Shown here piece by piece: positions 43,310-53,252 of a stretch of 55,482 bases of DNA (position 1 is its first letter; each line of letters begins with the position of its first letter). The stretch is from Acanthamoeba sp. SK_2022b (lineage: Eukaryota > Discosea > Longamoebia > Acanthamoebidae), in the NCBI GenBank assembly GCA_027943245.1, contig JANDJZ010000398.1, forward strand, positions 1-55,482. Direction: 5' to 3'. The notes beneath the pieces were generated by a model. It had not been told where the DNA came from. It did not search any database and saw only the letters and a program-made list of their open reading frames with translations. The translations under genes and the position numbers were made by a program.

Positions 43310-43981
43310 ATGAGCGCACGACAACGGCAACGGATGTTCCAGGTCGATGACTCCTGGGGTAAATCTTTTCCAGCCCATTACGTTTTACCTTTGCCAGCTC
43401 ACTGTAGCTGGTGGTCCGGCAACAGGGAACGAGGAGGAGAAATGTGTCGTCTGCACTCAAACCGGTACGCCATTTATTTGCCTTTATTTATTGAGTTTAA
43501 TCTTGCGTTGGTGATGAAATGGGATTTAATCGCAATTGGGGAAAAATAAAAATAAATAATTCAAATAACAATCAATTAAAACCTCAGCTTGCGCCAGTGT
43601 ACCCGAGCGAGCGCCTGTCGGTGGAGGGCAAGATCTTCCACAAGCCATGCTTTAAGTGCGCCGAGTGTAAGTCCACCCTGCGGGCCGGCAACTACGCCGC
43701 CATTGAGGGCACCTACTACTGCAAGCCTCACTATGCCCAGGTCACGATCGCATGGCGAGCTCCTTTCTCTCCGCTCGCTCTGTCCCACATCTCACCGCCG
43801 CGTCATGTGTGTTTGTGCGTGCGCTCGCGTGTGTGATGGTCGTCCGACGATGCAGAAGTTCAAGCTGAAGGGAAACTACTCCGAGGGATTCGGGCTCGAG
43901 AAGCCCACGGCCAAGTGGAGCGGCAAGGGCGATGCCGCCGAGGCTGCACCAGCCGAAGTCGATCCACCCTCGGAATCGTGA
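43310..43981 (+). CDS. Single-LIM-domain protein (CRP-like)
   Basis: Small zinc-binding adaptor, probably cytoskeletal. ATG at 43310: MSARQRQRMFQVDDSW. Exon 2 (near 43430-43460) gives GNEEEKCVVCTQT. Exon 3 gives VYPSERLSVEGKIFHKPCFK, CAECKSTLRAGNYAAIEG and YYCKPHYAQ. Exon 4 gives KFKLKGNYSEGFGLEKPTAK, ending EVDPPSES. All eight zinc ligands of the LIM C-x2-C..H-x2-C-x2-C-x2-C..C-x2-H pattern are present, and the trailing KGNYxEGFG motif is the family hallmark. Junctions are in frame (W|GNE; T|VYPS; Q|KFK). The product is about 110 residues. It is divergently paired with the ankyrin-phosphatase gene. Related amoebal single-LIM proteins bind actin; binding here is an inference. Confidence 0.93.
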
Positions 43982-44082
43982 TCTGTGTGTCCGTTGATGA
44001 TTGACCAGTCGTTTTCGCGGTCGGTATAAGATGTTTTTTAATATTCATTTTCTCATGTGCCAACCCTTGGCGGTAAGGCCCC

Positions 44083-45043
44083 TCACGAGGAGATGATGGC
44101 GTCGTCGTGCTCGGTGCCGAGCGACAGGTCCTTCCACTCCTCGAGCTCCTGGAGCAGGGACCCGCACTTGGCCTTGATGGCCTCGTAGGCGTCCGTGCCG
44201 AGGGCGAGTCGCGCCAGCACCTCCTTGCGCCCGGCGGCCGAGCCCGACAGCGTCAGCAGGTCGACGATGCGCTGGGCGCCCTTGGCCGGGTCGCCGGCCT
44301 GCTTGCCGTCGACGGCCACGAGGTGTGCCACGCCGGCGCCCGCCGTTTGGTCATAGTCGGCGATGTGCTGCTGGGCCACAGTCGTGTTGGTGCCCTGGTT
44401 GAGCAGCGAAGTGCGGAAGTAGCCGGGCTCGATGATGGTCACAGCGATGCCCAGCGGGGCGACCTCTCCTCGCAGCGCCTCGGCGATGCCCTCGAGCGCG
44501 AACTTGGTCGCGCAGTAGAGGCCCACGCCCGGCCCGGAGGCTCGACCGGCCATGCTGCCGATGATGGCCACCACGCCAGACTTACGGGCCCGCAGGTGAG
44601 GCAGGAAGGCGCGGGTCACGTTCAGCAGACCAAACACGTTCGTGTCGAACTGGGAAAGCGTCTCTTCAGGGCTAGAGTGAGGGAATGCGGGTAGTTAGTA
44701 TGATAAGAAGGCGAGCAGGTTAGGGACAGCAAAAGATTCACCTGGCGGCTTCTACAGCGCCCTGGAGCACGTAGGCGGCATTGTTGACCAGTATGTCGAC
44801 CCGGCCATAGACGGCCACGGCCTGGTCGGCCAGGGCCTTCAGGTCGGTCAGTGAGCTGGTGACATCGAGCTTGAGCGGGTGGGCGCCGGCCTCAACCAGC
44901 GTGGCAAGCTTGGCCGGTGAGCGTGCGGTGGCGATGACTTTATCACCTCGCTTGAGCGCAGCGAAGGTGATCTCCTTGCCAAAGCCTGTGGAGCAGCCCG
45001 TGATGAACCAAACCTTCTCACCTGCCCTGGTGGTAGTCGCCAT
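44083..45043 (-). CDS. Classical short-chain dehydrogenase/reductase (SDR)
   Basis: NAD(P)-dependent oxidoreductase. ATG at 45043 (MATTTRAGEKVWFITGCSTG). The Rossmann motif TGCSTGFGK is T-G-x3-G-x-G. KVIATARSPAKLATLVEAG suggests an NADP preference (Ala-Arg-Ser after beta-2). LDVTS and DILVNNAAYVL follow (NNAG variant). After one intron (44671-44741): NVFGLLNVTRAFLPHLR, GVVAIIGSMAGRASGPGVGL and YCATKFALEGIAEALRGEVA, with the catalytic Ser and Y-x3-K, then IAVTIIEPGYFRTSL. It ends EHDDAIISS at 44083. Total about 290 residues, a full-length classical SDR of the bacterial/fungal 'oxidoreductase' type. With only one intron it is intron-poor compared with its neighbours, which could reflect later acquisition. 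Substrate unknown. Confidence 0.92.
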
Positions 45044-45087
45044 AGTGTTGGAATAGTTGATTGATGGTTTGCGACTGTTTGAAGAAC

Positions 45088-45094
45088 ATTTATA
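45088..45094 (-). promoter_or_regulatory. TATA box for the SDR gene
   Basis: On the minus strand the sequence reads GGGTATAAATGTTC, giving TATAAAT about 45 bases upstream of the SDR start codon (45043). It is the best-placed TATA element in the window and implies a very short 5' UTR. Confidence 0.55.
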
Positions 45095-45250
45095 CCCACA
45101 CGTGGAATTGCTACGAGGCGATACACAGCCTCGGGGCCTTTCGCCACACACTCGCTCGGCCAGCAAAGGAAATTCGCATCGAATTTAAATTTTAGCCAAT
45201 CACGACCTCATCTTCGGCGGTGTGTGTAGTTTAGGTATGTGGCCCGACGC

Positions 45251-45290
45251 GATACCGCCACACGGCTCAGAAAGCACCGCTTCCCATCCG
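45251..45290 (+). pseudogene. 5' fragment of a 5S rRNA gene
   Basis: These 40 bases align without gaps to nucleotides 2-41 of the intact 5S gene at 45492, with four mismatches. The block CAGAAAGCACCGCTTCCCAT is perfect. The similarity ends after CATCCGA. The internal promoter half is missing, so it cannot be a functional gene. Confidence 0.75.
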
Positions 45291-45432
45291 ACAAGACGCG
45301 CCCATGGCTAGGCGGGAGCTGATACGTGGCAGTGGTATTGTCTGAGCTGGCGCAATCTCTCACCAGCTGTCACGAATCACGCCATCATGCACTGCTGTTG
45401 GTGCGGTAATGAATACAGCAACCACCTGCGGA

Positions 45433-45459
45433 GGCGATCTTGGTACGGATACGACCATA
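45433..45459 (+). repeat. Partial duplicate of the 5S upstream flank and 5' end
   Basis: GGCGATCTTGGT..CGGATACGACCATA here resembles GGCGATCGGTGGT..CGGATACGGCCATA at 45473-45504, about 40 bases downstream. The second unit runs into the true 5S gene. It looks like a small tandem duplication that copied the flank and the first 13 bases of 5S. Confidence 0.55.
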
Positions 45460-45491
45460 GTACTTTAGCATAGGCGATCGGTGGTGCTTTC

Positions 45492-45610
45492 GGATACGGC
45501 CATACTGCGCAGAAAGCACCGCTTCCCATCCGAACAGCGAAGTTAAGCTGCGCCAGGCGGTGTTAGTACTGGGGTGGGCGACCACCCGGGAATCCCCTGT
45601 GCCGTATCCT
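45492..45610 (+). rRNA. 5S ribosomal RNA
   Basis: 119 bases beginning GGATACGGCCATACTGCG and ending GTGCCGTATCCT. Helix I pairs GGATACGGC with GCCGTATCC. Conserved 5S blocks are present: CCCATCCGAACAGCGAAGTT (loop B/C), GTTAAGC, and GGTGTTAGTACTGGGGTGGG with the loop E and box C internal promoter region. The sequence fits Acanthamoeba-type 5S as I know it. A TTTT Pol III terminator follows directly (CCTTTTGC). The gene is single and dispersed, not in an array. Confidence 0.95.
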
Positions 45611-47530
45611 TTTGCTTCATCCCTTCACCTTTCTTTGTCCATTCGCCTCATGCAGCATGACTTCTTCTCCAACATTTACACCACCTGCATCTGGACTGAT
45701 GGAGGGCCTCATCACTTTTGAGTCAGTGCCAATATGTGGATCCTCTCCCAGCTTCAGCAGCACTTCTTCTTCATCTACAACTTCTTCATTGCCTATCATG
45801 GGCATAGTGTGTGATGCTGTCTCCCATGGCAAGAAGCAGTTCACCACAATCAGGAGGAACCAGCAGTGACCAGTCAGTCCAGCTTCCCTCATTCAGGTCC
45901 TCAACACCATTGACAAGCATCTAGCCTACCCTGCCCAGGCTCTCTCTGCCCCAAGGCTAAAGGTAAAAACTCTCCACATCATCACCCTGCAAATTCAAAA
46001 TCTGCCTTTCTAATCTCCACTGAGAAGACTTGAAATCTTAGATATTGACTGCTTGTGCCTGTTTTAGTTGTAGTTTGTTTCAAGCCTTCTGCTCCTCACT
46101 ATACCATCTCTTCTTCTTCCCCTTCTGTGCTCATCCTCTTCATCTCTGCCAAACCACCCCACAAAATGGTGGGTGGGAGGCATGTGTTTCAGAAGGTTCT
46201 GCTTCAGAGTTATCAGGACATATGTTTTTTTTTGTTACTATCTTGACCTGGGTGACAGCTCCACATTTCCACACTCCAACTTCAATTGCTTGCAGTTGGG
46301 CAGTCTGATGTGTCCTGGCCATGGGCCAACCACCAGCTCAACTCATCCTCCTACACTGACTGCCAGCACATCTCCAACCAGAGCATGAGTGATCCACAGT
46401 TTTGCTCCTCAAAGTTGCACAAGCTTGGTGGCAAGTGTGCCCTCCACTTCATTGTCACCATCACCCTCAACAAGACCATCACCTTTGTAAGTGAAGGAGT
46501 AGGTGCAAGCATCACATCAAGGTGTGCCTCCCCATATCATCACATTTGAAAATAATCTGATTGTGTTTTGATCAAAATCTCCTTTTTCTCTTTGCTGGTT
46601 TGGCCACACTCAACCATGTCATTGGTGGTGACTGGGGTTTTTAGGGACTCACAATTACCCTGAGTTGGCAGACTGCACATTCCAGTGCCCACAAGAAGCC
46701 ACCTGGAGCACAGCTGACTCCACACCAGCAAGGTACACAAATCATTGTTGATTACACCCTTCTGCAACAACAATAATACTTCTCATGCAGATTTTAATAC
46801 ATGCTTCTATGGCATCCATGTGCAGATTGAGCAAGTGTTGGGTGCCCTCAAGAACATGTTTGGTGTCATTCAACACCATTTCCACAGCCCTCACCAGTAC
46901 CATTGCTGACATTGCCAAGTCTACAAGAATCATCAAAATCATCAAAATCATCTAATTGCTTTCTTTCTCTGGTGCCTGCACAGTTTTTCCAGCTTGGGAC
47001 ATCTGGTGGGTGTCTATCAGCTGTCCAGTGGCTGTCCTCCAAGGAAAGTGGTGCCTGACTGTGTTGACAACAGAGTTCTAATTTTATACACAGCCAAAGC
47101 TATGTATAAAAAAAGGTAACTGAGTGTTCAGGAAATGAGACAGTGACTCTTTTTCTGCATACAGCACCTGTCTGGGGAGGTGTCCTAAATGTCTACCACT
47201 GCAGGACTGCTGATTGGACTTGAAAACTGTATACATTTAAAGAAGGGGCAGTGTCACTTTTCCCAAAAACTCAGTTAAGTGTAGTCTTCTGAATAAGACT
47301 ACTGGCTGCTCCCTTATGACACACCTCTTAGCATGAACTCATTTTTGGGTCAAAAAAGCCACATGCAACAAGCCCATGGCCATGCAATGATAAAACATGC
47401 AGTTGGTTTACATGAACTGAGAGTGTGCCCTACCTGGCATCAGGTTACAATACCTGTTAGGAAAAATGAATGTGGGTAGGAGGGTGTGCAATAAACTACC
47501 CAAGCACATCCACTACCTGCCGAGATCAAA
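45611..47530. mobile_element. Low-GC island of decayed transposon DNA next to 5S
   Basis: Immediately after the 5S terminator the composition becomes AT-richer and resembles 10530-13000. Open frames are short (under 95 codons), with no domains except the shared 136-base transposase-like block at 46759-46894. A GTATAAAAAAAGG word lies near 47102. No terminal repeats were recognised. Normal GC-rich genic sequence resumes near 47540. Confidence 0.5.
46759..46894 (+). repeat. 136-base dispersed repeat, copy B
   Basis: Differs at two positions from 12774-12909 and encodes the same IHVQIEQV.GALKNMFGVIQ fragment. To its right the similarity ends abruptly (CACCAGTACC here versus CACATGGGAC there), which suggests independent truncation of two copies of one element. 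Confidence 0.9.
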
Positions 47531-47672
47531 CAGTGGTGTTTAGAGGCCTCCAGGTCGAGACCGCATGAGTCGAGTGAGGTCCTCTCCATTTTTTTCGTTA
47601 GCTCGCCCATAAAAGATGTAGGAAAACAACGGGAAATAGCGTTTTGGGGCTGCGGTCGGCTGAGCTGGGAGG

Positions 47673-49623
47673 ATGAGCAACACTGGCTCGGAGGGCGTCG
47701 GCTCACCTGCCCTCAAAGGGTACGGGTTTCTTGCAAGTCTGGATTCTTTTCTTTCCGCACTGACTTCTCCAAAGAAACTTTGACCACTCCAGCGGCTCGG
47801 AGGAGCAGGCACCCCCGTCCTCAGAACGAAGCCGAGTGCGTCAGCTGGTGGTGGGCCTCTTGGTCATCGCCGGTACGGCCAGCGCAGTGACCTCTGTTCC
47901 TCTTGTCTTGCTTCTCACCTCTCCTTGGTCATCGCTGGCCTTGCAGGCATCCTGGTGACGTGGGTAGGGTCGGCCGAGGTGGGTCAGTTCACAGAGACGG
48001 ACGCCAAATACAACAAGACCTTCTTCATCGTCTACCTCAACAACACGTGGTGCGCACCTCTCTCTTGCTACGTCTTTCTTTGTTCTTTCGCTGCAGCTCA
48101 CGTTGTGGTGGCGGGTCGGTGTGCAGGCAGATCGTGTGCCTCCCGCTCTACGTGGTCTTTGTGGGCGCCGGACGCTTGATAGGCAAGCGAGGTGGCGATG
48201 AGGACAGCATCACCGCCCACCTCACCCGCAAGATGCGCGAGGACGGTCTGTCCTGGCCCAAGGTGTTTCTCGCCGCCTTTGTCTCGGCCTTCTTCCTCAT
48301 CGTGGCCGACTACTGCTACTTCCTCGCCCTCTCCATGACCTCGGCCGGTATACCCCCTTTGCTCTCACCGAACCGTCAGCTGGCCTTGTTGCCTCGAGTA
48401 GCGCTTAGCGTGTGTTTTGGGTGGGGGGGGGGCAACACCGAAGGCACGGGTATCGTGCTGTTCAGTCTGTCGTCCATCGTGACCTACCTGCTGTCGATCG
48501 TGGTGCTCAAGGAGCCCATCTCTGTCGTCAAGATCCTCTCGCTGGCCCTGTCCTTTGGCGGTGTGGTCATGATCACCTTTGGCGATCGGGAGAGCTCCAA
48601 TGGTAAGTCCACCCCCGCATAAGTGAGCAATTGACACGTCGCCAGCGCTCCCTCGCCTGGTGCGACTCTCACACGCTCCGTCGAAAGACTCGAGCAAGTT
48701 GAAGGACAGCTGGAAGGGCGACGTCATCATGGCCGGCGCCGCCTGCTTCTGGGCCTTGTACCTGGGTACAACAACACGCTCTCTCTGTAATTGTCGATAC
48801 GTGTGCTGACGTCAGCAACGCAAACGCAACACACAACGTCTACCTAGTGAGCTATAAGAAGTTCGTGGGCGACCCGTCACACACGACGATCAACGTGCAG
48901 AGCACGCTTGTGGGGCTCATCAGCGTGATCTTCTCGTGGCCGGTCCTGTTCATCCTCCACTACACGGGCGCCGAGGAGTTTGAGCTACCGTCCGGTACGG
49001 CCAACGGACCAATCCTACCCATTCGACACCACCACCCACCACCCACCACTAACCACACCACTGACCACTGACCACACAACTGACTACAACCTCTACCGCT
49101 ACTTCGTCGCCATAGGCGGCCTGCAGATCGGGATCCTGGTGGCCACCACGTTCTTGGTATTCTGTAACAACTACATGTTCACCTTTGGCGTCGCCCTCAC
49201 CGCGCCGGGCTTTGTCACCATCGGTAATCCAATGCTTACGCTCACTGCATCGCTTCCCTGTGGATTGGTTGAGAAGGGCCCGCTGACGCTGTTCGACGCC
49301 TTAGGGAGCATGTTGGCCATTCCTGCGTCGGCGATCGTGGATCGATTCGTGAGAGACGTTGCCTTTCCTGCCCTCAAGATCGGTATTTGGTCCCCCAATC
49401 TCCCTGCCAGTGAGTGACACGTGAGTGGCTAAGACGCATTTGGCCACCCAAAGGCGGCACGGCAGCGGTGGTGGTGGGCTTCCTGCTGCTCAACATCGAT
49501 GATCGTTGGGTGTGGGCCAAGCTCAAGTCCCTCCTGTTCCGCTCTGAATCTTCCCACCGCTACTCGCCGCTGCTGGCAGAGTCGGACGAGGCACTGCCAG
49601 TCGGCCACTCTCTCAACGCCTGA
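47673..49623 (+). CDS. SLC35F-like drug/metabolite transporter family membrane protein
   Basis: Predicted ten-helix DMT/EamA-type carrier, closest in pattern to SLC35F3-F5. ATG at 47673: MSNTGSEGVGSPALKG|NFDH, then VRQLVVGLLVIAG|ILVTWVG (TM1), TDAKYNKTFFIVYLNNTW|QI and VCLPLYVVFVGAGRLIG (TM2). Next, VFLAAFVSAFFLIVADYCYF (TM3), GTGIVLFSLSSIVTYLLSIV (TM4), VLKEPISVVKILSLALSFGG (the 'LxEP' motif and TM5) and DVIMAGAACFWALYL. Later exons: STLVGLISVIFSWPVLFILH, GGLQIGILVATTFLVFCNNY and LTAPGFVTIG|SMLAIPASAI, where an intron of about 75 bases from 49226 is removed, then GGTAAVVVGFLLLN. The tail ends LPVGHSLNA. Proposed location is an endomembrane or plasma membrane; the substrate is unknown. Confidence 0.85.
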
Positions 49624-49807
49624 AGGTCGCTGTTTTGATTTTTTTTGTTTTTTTGTTGCTTTTTTCTAAGAATGTGACGAATGTAGAACTTTCCCGCCAA
49701 AAGTAACGACCGAGTTTCCGCTGCAAACGCCCACGCTGCTACCAGCAGGGAGAGGAGGACCTGATTGCTTTGCCATCTTTACAGCTCCAGTCTACCACAA
49801 GATAACG

Positions 49808-51468
49808 ATGGACCGCCTGCGACGAAAGAAAGCTGTCACAGCTTCCGTTGGCGACAAAACGCCGTCGGCTGTTGGCGTAGCATCGCGGACGCGAGCGGCG
49901 ACCCGACAGCAAATGAACAAAGAAGCAGAGGTGGATCGAGCCAAGGAGCAAAAGAAAGACAAATCGTCTGTCAAACCAAAAGTAAAGGAGAACGCATCAA
50001 CAATCTCGAACGGCAAGGAAAATCTAGCGGCGCGAGCAGTGCCGGTGTCTCTGAACACCGCAACACCCAACAGGCACACCCCAGCTTTATCTAAGGCCCC
50101 GTCTTCCTCTTCAAATCGTTCAGGAGAGGGCGTGAAAATCCCTCCGCGGCCAAGGCGAGAGGCCGTCGCCGTGGTCAAGGCAAGCAAGGCGAGCCCAGGT
50201 TCGCCGAGGAAGCGCAAGAAGGTGGAGGTGGCCACCAAAGTAGCTGCCGGCGATGACGTGAAGCGTGCACGATGCCGAGAGCACGAAGCGCCTGCCGAGC
50301 TGCTCGATAAGGCACCAACGCCTCTCCAGCAGAGGTTGCTAAGCCAACCTTCTCCTCTACTCGCTTCACCCGCTGCTTCGGGCATGCCTCTCTACCCACG
50401 CCTCGACATCTCTTCGACTACTACTTCACCTGCGCCCTCGCCCTCAGCTCTGCGCTCGCTGTCGCCACGAGGACGAACAGGTAATCTGTTGGCCCACTGT
50501 AGCTCATCGCTTTATGTGCTGACCTCCTTGGTGGTGATGTTGTGGTGTGGTGACCACAACCTCTCTTGCTCGCTGCAGGACCCGCTGCCGCAAGCTATGG
50601 CGTGATCCCCTTCAGCGTCTCCAACGAGCAGGCCCTCGACACGTTTGCGAAGTGGAAGTCCACCCTCTGGTACGCGCACCTCCGCCCATTGGCCTCAACT
50701 CTTCAGCCTTTCTGAGCCCGCTCTGTTCACTGGGCAGGTTTGCGCCAGCAGACTTCAACGAGGCCACCGAGGCCTCGATGGAGAAGGTCTGGGTGCCCTA
50801 CCACGCCATGACGATCGCGGTCGAAGCCACGTTGATCGCCACCACCGCCACCACAGCCACCGCCGCCACCACTAGCAGCGCGAGCACAACGCCCGTGAAG
50901 ACCCCGCAACGCGCGGTCAAGCAACAGCAGTTCGCATGCGAGCTCACCGGAAGCGAGCGCGTCTTGGTGTGCGCAGCCCAGTCCGAAAACGAACGACGTA
51001 GGCTCAAGAACGTGGAGGACGATGGCCTGCTCGTCTTTGGAGATGACGTTGACGATGAAGCGTTCAAGGCCCGGCTCGACGTGTCCGGCGACGTCGCCAG
51101 AGGGGCTACGCGGCCGGGGCTCAGCCAAGAGGGGCTGATGCGACTCGTCGATGCCGAGCTCAGGCAGAGGCTCGAGCGGAAGGGCAAGATGGAGATCTGC
51201 CAGCAGGTCGGCGGCGGCGGATCCGTCATGAAGGAGGCCGACATCAAGCACATCAAGATGGACAAGCTGAGCGTGCGGATCGAAAAGGACAGGCCCGTGC
51301 TCGTGCCCTTCTACGTCATCACCTACCGCTACGGCTCGTCGTCCGCCCAACCCGCAAGCGGCCACGGACAGCAGCAGCAGCAGTCCGAGTTCGTCTTTCT
51401 CGTCAACGGCATCACGCGCAAGTGTTGGGGCGAGCGACCCTGGGGCATGGGCGCCCTGCTCAGGTACA

Positions 51469-51534
<66 letters not shown>

Positions 51535-52092
51535 ACAAGAGCTGAATGTTGTGCGCGGGCGCAGCAAGGGGATAGGCGCGTTGGGCAGCATCTTTGGGAC
51601 GGACGACGAGGACAGGATCGGGCTGGTCGAGGGGAGCCTCCTGCGGCGAGTCGACGGCTGTCTGCACTACGAGCGCGACTCGCTGTATCTCGTGTTCCCT
51701 CCGTCGCACTCGTACGTCATCACCAGCGCCACCGGCTGGATCAGGCTCAAGAACGCTGACGGCGACGACGCCGTGCCACGCCGTGGCCACGCCGAGCTGC
51801 TCTCGTGGCCCCGCAAGGGCGAGCGGCCGCTGGGCCGCTTCACGCTCGCCCCCGGACAAGAAGAAGTGTTCGACTTCCGGGTAAGAGGATCGTCGCCTGC
51901 CTGTCTGCAAAGAAGAAGATGGTGGGTGATGCTGATGACGATGATCATCTTGGCCAGGGCCGCTGGTGCATCGAAGTGCGGGGCCTGACGAGGGAGGAAG
52001 CGTCGTCGTGCATCCAGGTGGTGGGCTTTGATACGACCGGCGGTGGCGGCTACGGCAACAAGCTCAACATGCACTACGCGGGGCTCCTGTAG
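49808..52092 (+). CDS. Uncharacterised protein with 'IPF..W..WFAP' domain
   Basis: ATG at 49808 (MDRLRRKKAVTASVGDKTPS). The N-terminal 220 residues are basic and disordered (KEQKKDKSSVKPKVK; PRKRKKVEVATKV) and could be a nuclear or nucleic-acid-binding region. After an intron: YGVIPFSVSNEQALDTFAKW, KSTLW|FAPADFNEATEASME and KVWVPYHAMTIAVEAT. This resembles a domain seen in bacterial and plant proteins where 'IPF-x-Vs-x-eA...F..W....WFAP..l....l.gvYvPfw' recurs. Later blocks: ITYRYG, EFVFLVNGITRKCWGERPWG, ALL|SKGIGALGSIFGTDDED, LHYERDSLYLVFPPSHSYVI, RFTLAPGQEEVFDFR and GRWCIEVRGLTREEASSCIQ, ending LNMHYAGLL. The C-terminus looks beta-rich. Intron 51464-51564 contains a (CA)n tract. Function unknown. 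Confidence 0.75.
51473..51533 (+). repeat. (CA)n microsatellite inside an intron
   Basis: A CA run fills most of the intron 51464-51564. In three different genes of this window a CA or GT tract of this size sits inside an intron. Confidence 0.95.
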
Positions 52093-52267
52093 CTCCTGTG
52101 CTCCCCCCCCCCGTCTTTGGTGCCTCGCGGCTACACATCCTTCGAAGGCCACATATGTGAGGCTCGTGTAGAACGTTGAAAAAGATGAAGCCGGGCGTTG
52201 TTGGATAGCACGCAACATCAAAAAGGCGCGAACTTTGCAAAGCTACGAGTGCGAGCATGCATTTGGC

Positions 52268-52928
52268 TTACAGGTAGGCGATGACGGTGCTGCCGATGTG
52301 GATGAGCATGAGCACCTCCGCCACGATGTGGACGGTGTAGCTCAAGGCACGCCAGGGCTGCACGCCGCCGAGGTAGAACACGGTGTGCAGGAGACGAGCA
52401 ACGGTGTAGGTCCAGAGCAGAGCCTTGCCGTAGAACACCGAGGGCGAGGTCAGAGCGAACAGCAGACCTGCAGCAATCCAATCGATTAGATCTTTAGCGG
52501 CGCTGCAAACGGAACAGAATCGTTGCCGAGATGGGAAAGATCCATACCGATGGTGTAGAAGACGTAGATGTTCTCCATGTCGTTGGTGTGAAGACCATAG
52601 GTCGCGAGTGATGAGCGGGTGGCCGGCGCCCTTGGCCTGCAGTGCCTGGGCCTTTTCCTTGGGTGCCTTGACATAGTCCTCCTCGTACTTGAACGCCTTC
52701 AGCTTGAAGCGCAGACGAGTCACGTTGAACGAGGCCACGAGCTGTGAAAAAAAAATCAAATCAGTGATTCAATCAATGAAGACAGAAAAGAAGAACGACA
52801 AGAAAGCGAACCATCTTCACGGTCAAGATGACAGCGCAAAGGACATAAGTCGCGAAGACGGGGTCAGACAAGTACGTCTGAAACGTTGCCGCAACGGGGG
52901 ACACCACCGGCTCTGTGCTCTGCGTCAT
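52268..52928 (-). CDS. MAPEG-family membrane enzyme (microsomal GST1 / PGE synthase-like), frame break
   Basis: Four-helix membrane protein of glutathione-dependent eicosanoid or detoxification metabolism. ATG at 52928: MTQSTEPVVSPVAATFQTYL and PVFATYVLCAVILTVKM (TM1), then after an intron LVASFNVTRLRFKLKAFKYE, where the conserved Arg cluster lies. The hallmark HTNDMENIYVFYTIG (usually RAHxNDMENI) follows in a different frame. The last exon reads GLLFALTSPSVFYGKALLWT, ARLLHTVFYLGGVQPWRALS and YTVHIVAEVLMLIHIGSTVI, ending AYL at 52268. Between GHPLITRD and YGLHTNDMENI the frame shifts by one base near 52595-52605, and I find no GT-AG intron that repairs it. This is either a sequencing indel, a true frameshift, or an intron I missed. 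Probably an ER membrane protein. Confidence 0.8.
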
Positions 52929-53252
52929 TATGTTTTGAGTGCTATCCCCAAAAGCACGCACTGCCCTGAAGGAACAGGGGGCGCGGTTATTGTGATGTCG
53001 ACAAGATAGAAATTCTGCGGAGAAAATGTCCGGTGAAAAAGAATGGAAAACCTGTTAAGGAGGCGGTGTCCAGAAAAACTTGACCGCGGAAGAACGGGCC
53101 AGAAAGCGTGTCTGCGAAGGAACGCACATCCGGGGAAGACGCTACCATTGGCTGCTCTTGGTTTATTCTAGAGCCACAGCAACGTACCGGGGTGGGTAAC
53201 GAAGAGAAACCTAGCGTCAAACACAACATCTAAGCTTCACCCAGACAAAAGA
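52929..53252. other. Divergent promoter region, 324 bases
   Basis: Lies between the MAPEG gene (minus) and the tandem-repeat gene (plus). GAAAA and TCC-rich words are present, but there is no clear TATA box. No RNA gene seen. Confidence 0.4.
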
